A stretch of 22,741 nucleotides of DNA from a virus. Shown in pieces: positions 21,081 through 22,741 of this stretch. Every line of letters starts with the position of its first letter. The first letter of the stretch is position 1. The notes under the pieces are model-generated. The model was not told the origin of the DNA. It searched no databases and saw only the letters and a program-made list of their open reading frames with translations. The translations under genes and the position numbers were made by a program. Location: IMG/VR virus record IMGVR_UViG_3300018424_010020, positions 1 to 22,741 of that record. One strand, given 5' to 3'.

Positions 21081-22741
21081 ATGGCCTCAGCATTTAATTT
21101 AACAGCTCAAATTAATTTAGCTGGGCCTGCTAATATCAAGCCTGTTGTAGGACAAATACAAAAGGGCTTAAAAGGGATTAAAGCTAATGTTGATATTAAT
21201 ATTGACAAACGTACTGCTGCTCAGTTACGCGCAATCAATAAAAATATCACATCACTCAATGCCTCTCTGAAAAATTTGAATCAGGCTGCGTCTCAAGCTG
21301 GCAGAGGCTTGGGTATGGTTAATAATGCTGCTTCTAGTAACAAGGTTTCTAGAGCAGCAGGATCAATGAATAAGTTAGCTAGCTCTAGCAAAAATGCTGC
21401 AACTAGTTTGCAGGGTGCCAACAAGCAATTAGCAAAATCTAATAATCTTATGCAGGCATTTGGCAAGCATGTAAGTTTAGCTGCCAAAAAATTTGCTGCA
21501 TTTAGTCTTGTGACTGGTGTGATATATAGGGTTAGTAATGCTATTGATGTCGCCGTTAGCGAGTTTATAGAGTTTGACAGACAATTGACCAGAGTTAGTC
21601 AAGTGACCGGTACATCCATGCAGGGTTTACAGGGTTTGGAAAGAACTGTTAGAAGTCTTGCTACTGGTCTTGGAGTGAGTTCGCAATCTTTAATCAAAGT
21701 TTCTACTACATTAGCTCAGGCCGGTCTTACTGCAGAACAAACTAGACAAGCCTTGAGCGCTCTAGCTAAGACTAGTCTTGCTCCTACGTTCGGTGATATT
21801 AATGAAACTGTCGAAGGAAGTATTGCTCTTATGAGACAGTTTAATATTAGCACTAAAGATCTCGAGCAGGCTTTAGGTAGCATCAATGCTGTTGCTTCTC
21901 AATTTGCTGTTGAATCTCAAGACATTATAACTGCTGTTAAGCGTGCTGGTGGTGTTTTTGCAGCTGCTAGTAAAGGTATCGCAGAAGGAACGGACGCTCT
22001 TAATCAGTTTATTGCTATCTTTACTAGTGTTAGAGCTACGACTCGTGAAGGTGCAGAAACTATTGCTACTGGTCTTAGAACTATCTTTACTAGAATTCAA
22101 AGAGGAGACACCATTGAAAAGCTTAAAGGTATTGGTGTTGAACTAACAGACTTGGAAGGTAAATTCGTTGGTCCCTATGAGGCAGTTCGTAGGTTAAGTA
22201 TTGCCTTGGGCGGTCTTGATCCTAGAAGTGCAAAGTTTGCTGCTATCGCAGAAGAACTTGGTGGCTTCCGACAGATAGGTAAAGTTATTCCATTATTACA
22301 GCAATTTAATACAGCTCAAGCAGCCTATTTTGCTGCTCAAAAAGGTGGTAACAGCTTAACAAAAGACGCCACCATTGCTCAACAAGCTTTGTCTACACAA
22401 ATACAAAAAACAAGAGAGCAGTTTATTAGTTTTATAGCGTCTCTATCTAATAATCAGGGTCTTAAAAATATGGCAACGCTAGCTCTTAAGGCAGCTAGTG
22501 CAATACTAAAAATAGCAGAGGCAATAGGTCCTGCATTACCAGCTCTTAGCATCATGCTTGGAGGCAAACTTGCCAGGACTGGACTAGGAATGATAACAGG
22601 CAAAAAATTTGCTGCTGGCGGTGTTGTTCCTGGAACAGGAAGTGGAGATACTGTTCCGGCAATGCTTACTCCTGGTGAATTTGTTATTAGAAAGAAAGCA
22701 GTAGAAAGTATTGGTGTTGGTAATTTGCAGAGGATGAATAA
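21081..22741 (+). CDS. Tape measure protein, TP901 type (partial, C-terminus off the right edge)
   Basis: ATG 21081 opens a frame that runs to the window edge (553 codons). The tape measure sets tail length. Residues 1-110 are a Ser/Asn/Ala-rich helical segment. About residues 160-410 are the TP901 core: F-I-E-F-D-R-Q-L-T-R-V-S-Q-V-T-G, then L-A-T-G-L-G-V-S-S-Q-S-L, L-A-Q-A-G-L-T-A-E-Q-T, F-N-I-S-T-K-D-L-E, V-A-S-Q-F-A-V-E-S-Q-D-I and T-G-L-R-T-I-F-T-R-I-Q-R. Residues 513-541 have the glycine-rich G-G-V-V-P-G-T-G-S-G-D-T-V-P-A-M-L-T-P-G-E-F-V-I motif common in tape measures. AGGG (21068-21071) is 9 bases before the ATG. The rest of the gene, which would give total length, is not in the window. 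Confidence 0.95.
   Translation, partial: MASAFNLTAQINLAGPANIKPVVGQIQKGLKGIKANVDINIDKRTAAQLRAINKNITSLNASLKNLNQAASQAGRGLGMVNNAASSNKVSRAAGSMNKLASSSKNAATSLQGANKQLAKSNNLMQAFGKHVSLAAKKFAAFSLVTGVIYRVSNAIDVAVSEFIEFDRQLTRVSQVTGTSMQGLQGLERTVRSLATGLGVSSQSLIKVSTTLAQAGLTAEQTRQALSALAKTSLAPTFGDINETVEGSIALMRQFNISTKDLEQALGSINAVASQFAVESQDIITAVKRAGGVFAAASKGIAEGTDALNQFIAIFTSVRATTREGAETIATGLRTIFTRIQRGDTIEKLKGIGVELTDLEGKFVGPYEAVRRLSIALGGLDPRSAKFAAIAEELGGFRQIGKVIPLLQQFNTAQAAYFAAQKGGNSLTKDATIAQQALSTQIQKTREQFISFIASLSNNQGLKNMATLALKAASAILKIAEAIGPALPALSIMLGGKLARTGLGMITGKKFAAGGVVPGTGSGDTVPAMLTPGEFVIRKKAVESIGVGNLQRMN

Noticed and set aside
1-22741. tRNA genes, CRISPR arrays, insertion sequences and attachment sites
   Set aside because: None were recognised by eye; no direct-repeat array, transposase or tRNA-like cloverleaf stood out.

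Overview
The window is a piece of a tailed-phage genome (Caudoviricetes), AT-rich and densely packed, with most neighbouring genes overlapping by 4 to 50 bases. It carries the packaging, head, neck and tail genes in the usual order: putative small terminase, large terminase, portal, prohead protease/scaffold, decoration protein, major capsid protein, neck proteins, tail tube, chaperone-like proteins, tape measure. A tail tube gene followed by a tape measure with no sheath gene between them suggests a long non-contractile tail (siphovirus type), though the window ends inside the tape measure. The host cannot be named. A near-consensus sigma-70 promoter (TTGACT, 16 bases, TATAAT), purine-rich ribosome binding sites and a classic intrinsic terminator suggest ordinary bacterial expression signals.

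Bases 1-2999 are a minus-strand block read away from the structural genes: a small basic DNA-binding-like protein, a complete glucosamine-6-phosphate synthase (GlmS), a GNAT acetyltransferase closely resembling glucosamine-6-phosphate N-acetyltransferase (GNA1), and a secreted protein that runs off the left edge. GlmS plus GNA1 would turn fructose-6-phosphate into N-acetylglucosamine-6-phosphate by the eukaryote-style order of steps. A GDP-mannose 4,6-dehydratase sits on the other strand among the packaging genes, so the phage carries at least two amino- or deoxy-sugar activities.

Bases 3000-8360 are the plus-strand regulatory and packaging block: a divergent promoter region, a 47-residue acidic protein, a sigma-factor-like protein with a cysteine cluster, a probable small terminase, the dehydratase, an HNH nuclease, an ERCC4-type nuclease and the large terminase. 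Bases 8361-13798 are the head module, closed by a strong terminator after the capsid gene. Bases 13800-17499 are neck and tail-completion genes, including a virion protein with a C-terminal P/Homo B-like domain. Bases 17500-22741 hold the tail tube, a small coiled-coil protein, three chaperone-region proteins (one with seven tandem heptapeptide repeats) and the partial tape measure.

The most interesting signal is not a gene. A nine-base motif, GGTGTATTA (once CGTGTATTA), occurs 43-51 bases upstream of the first gene of each transcription block (3062, 8407, 13848, 17558) and also inside the protease gene, 51 bases before an in-frame ATG that begins the scaffold half. A variant, TGTGTATAAT, lies at the same distance before the decoration-protein gene. 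I read this as a phage-specific late promoter, plausibly used by the sigma-like protein encoded at 3180-3812. It also implies that the scaffold is made separately from a gene nested within the protease gene.
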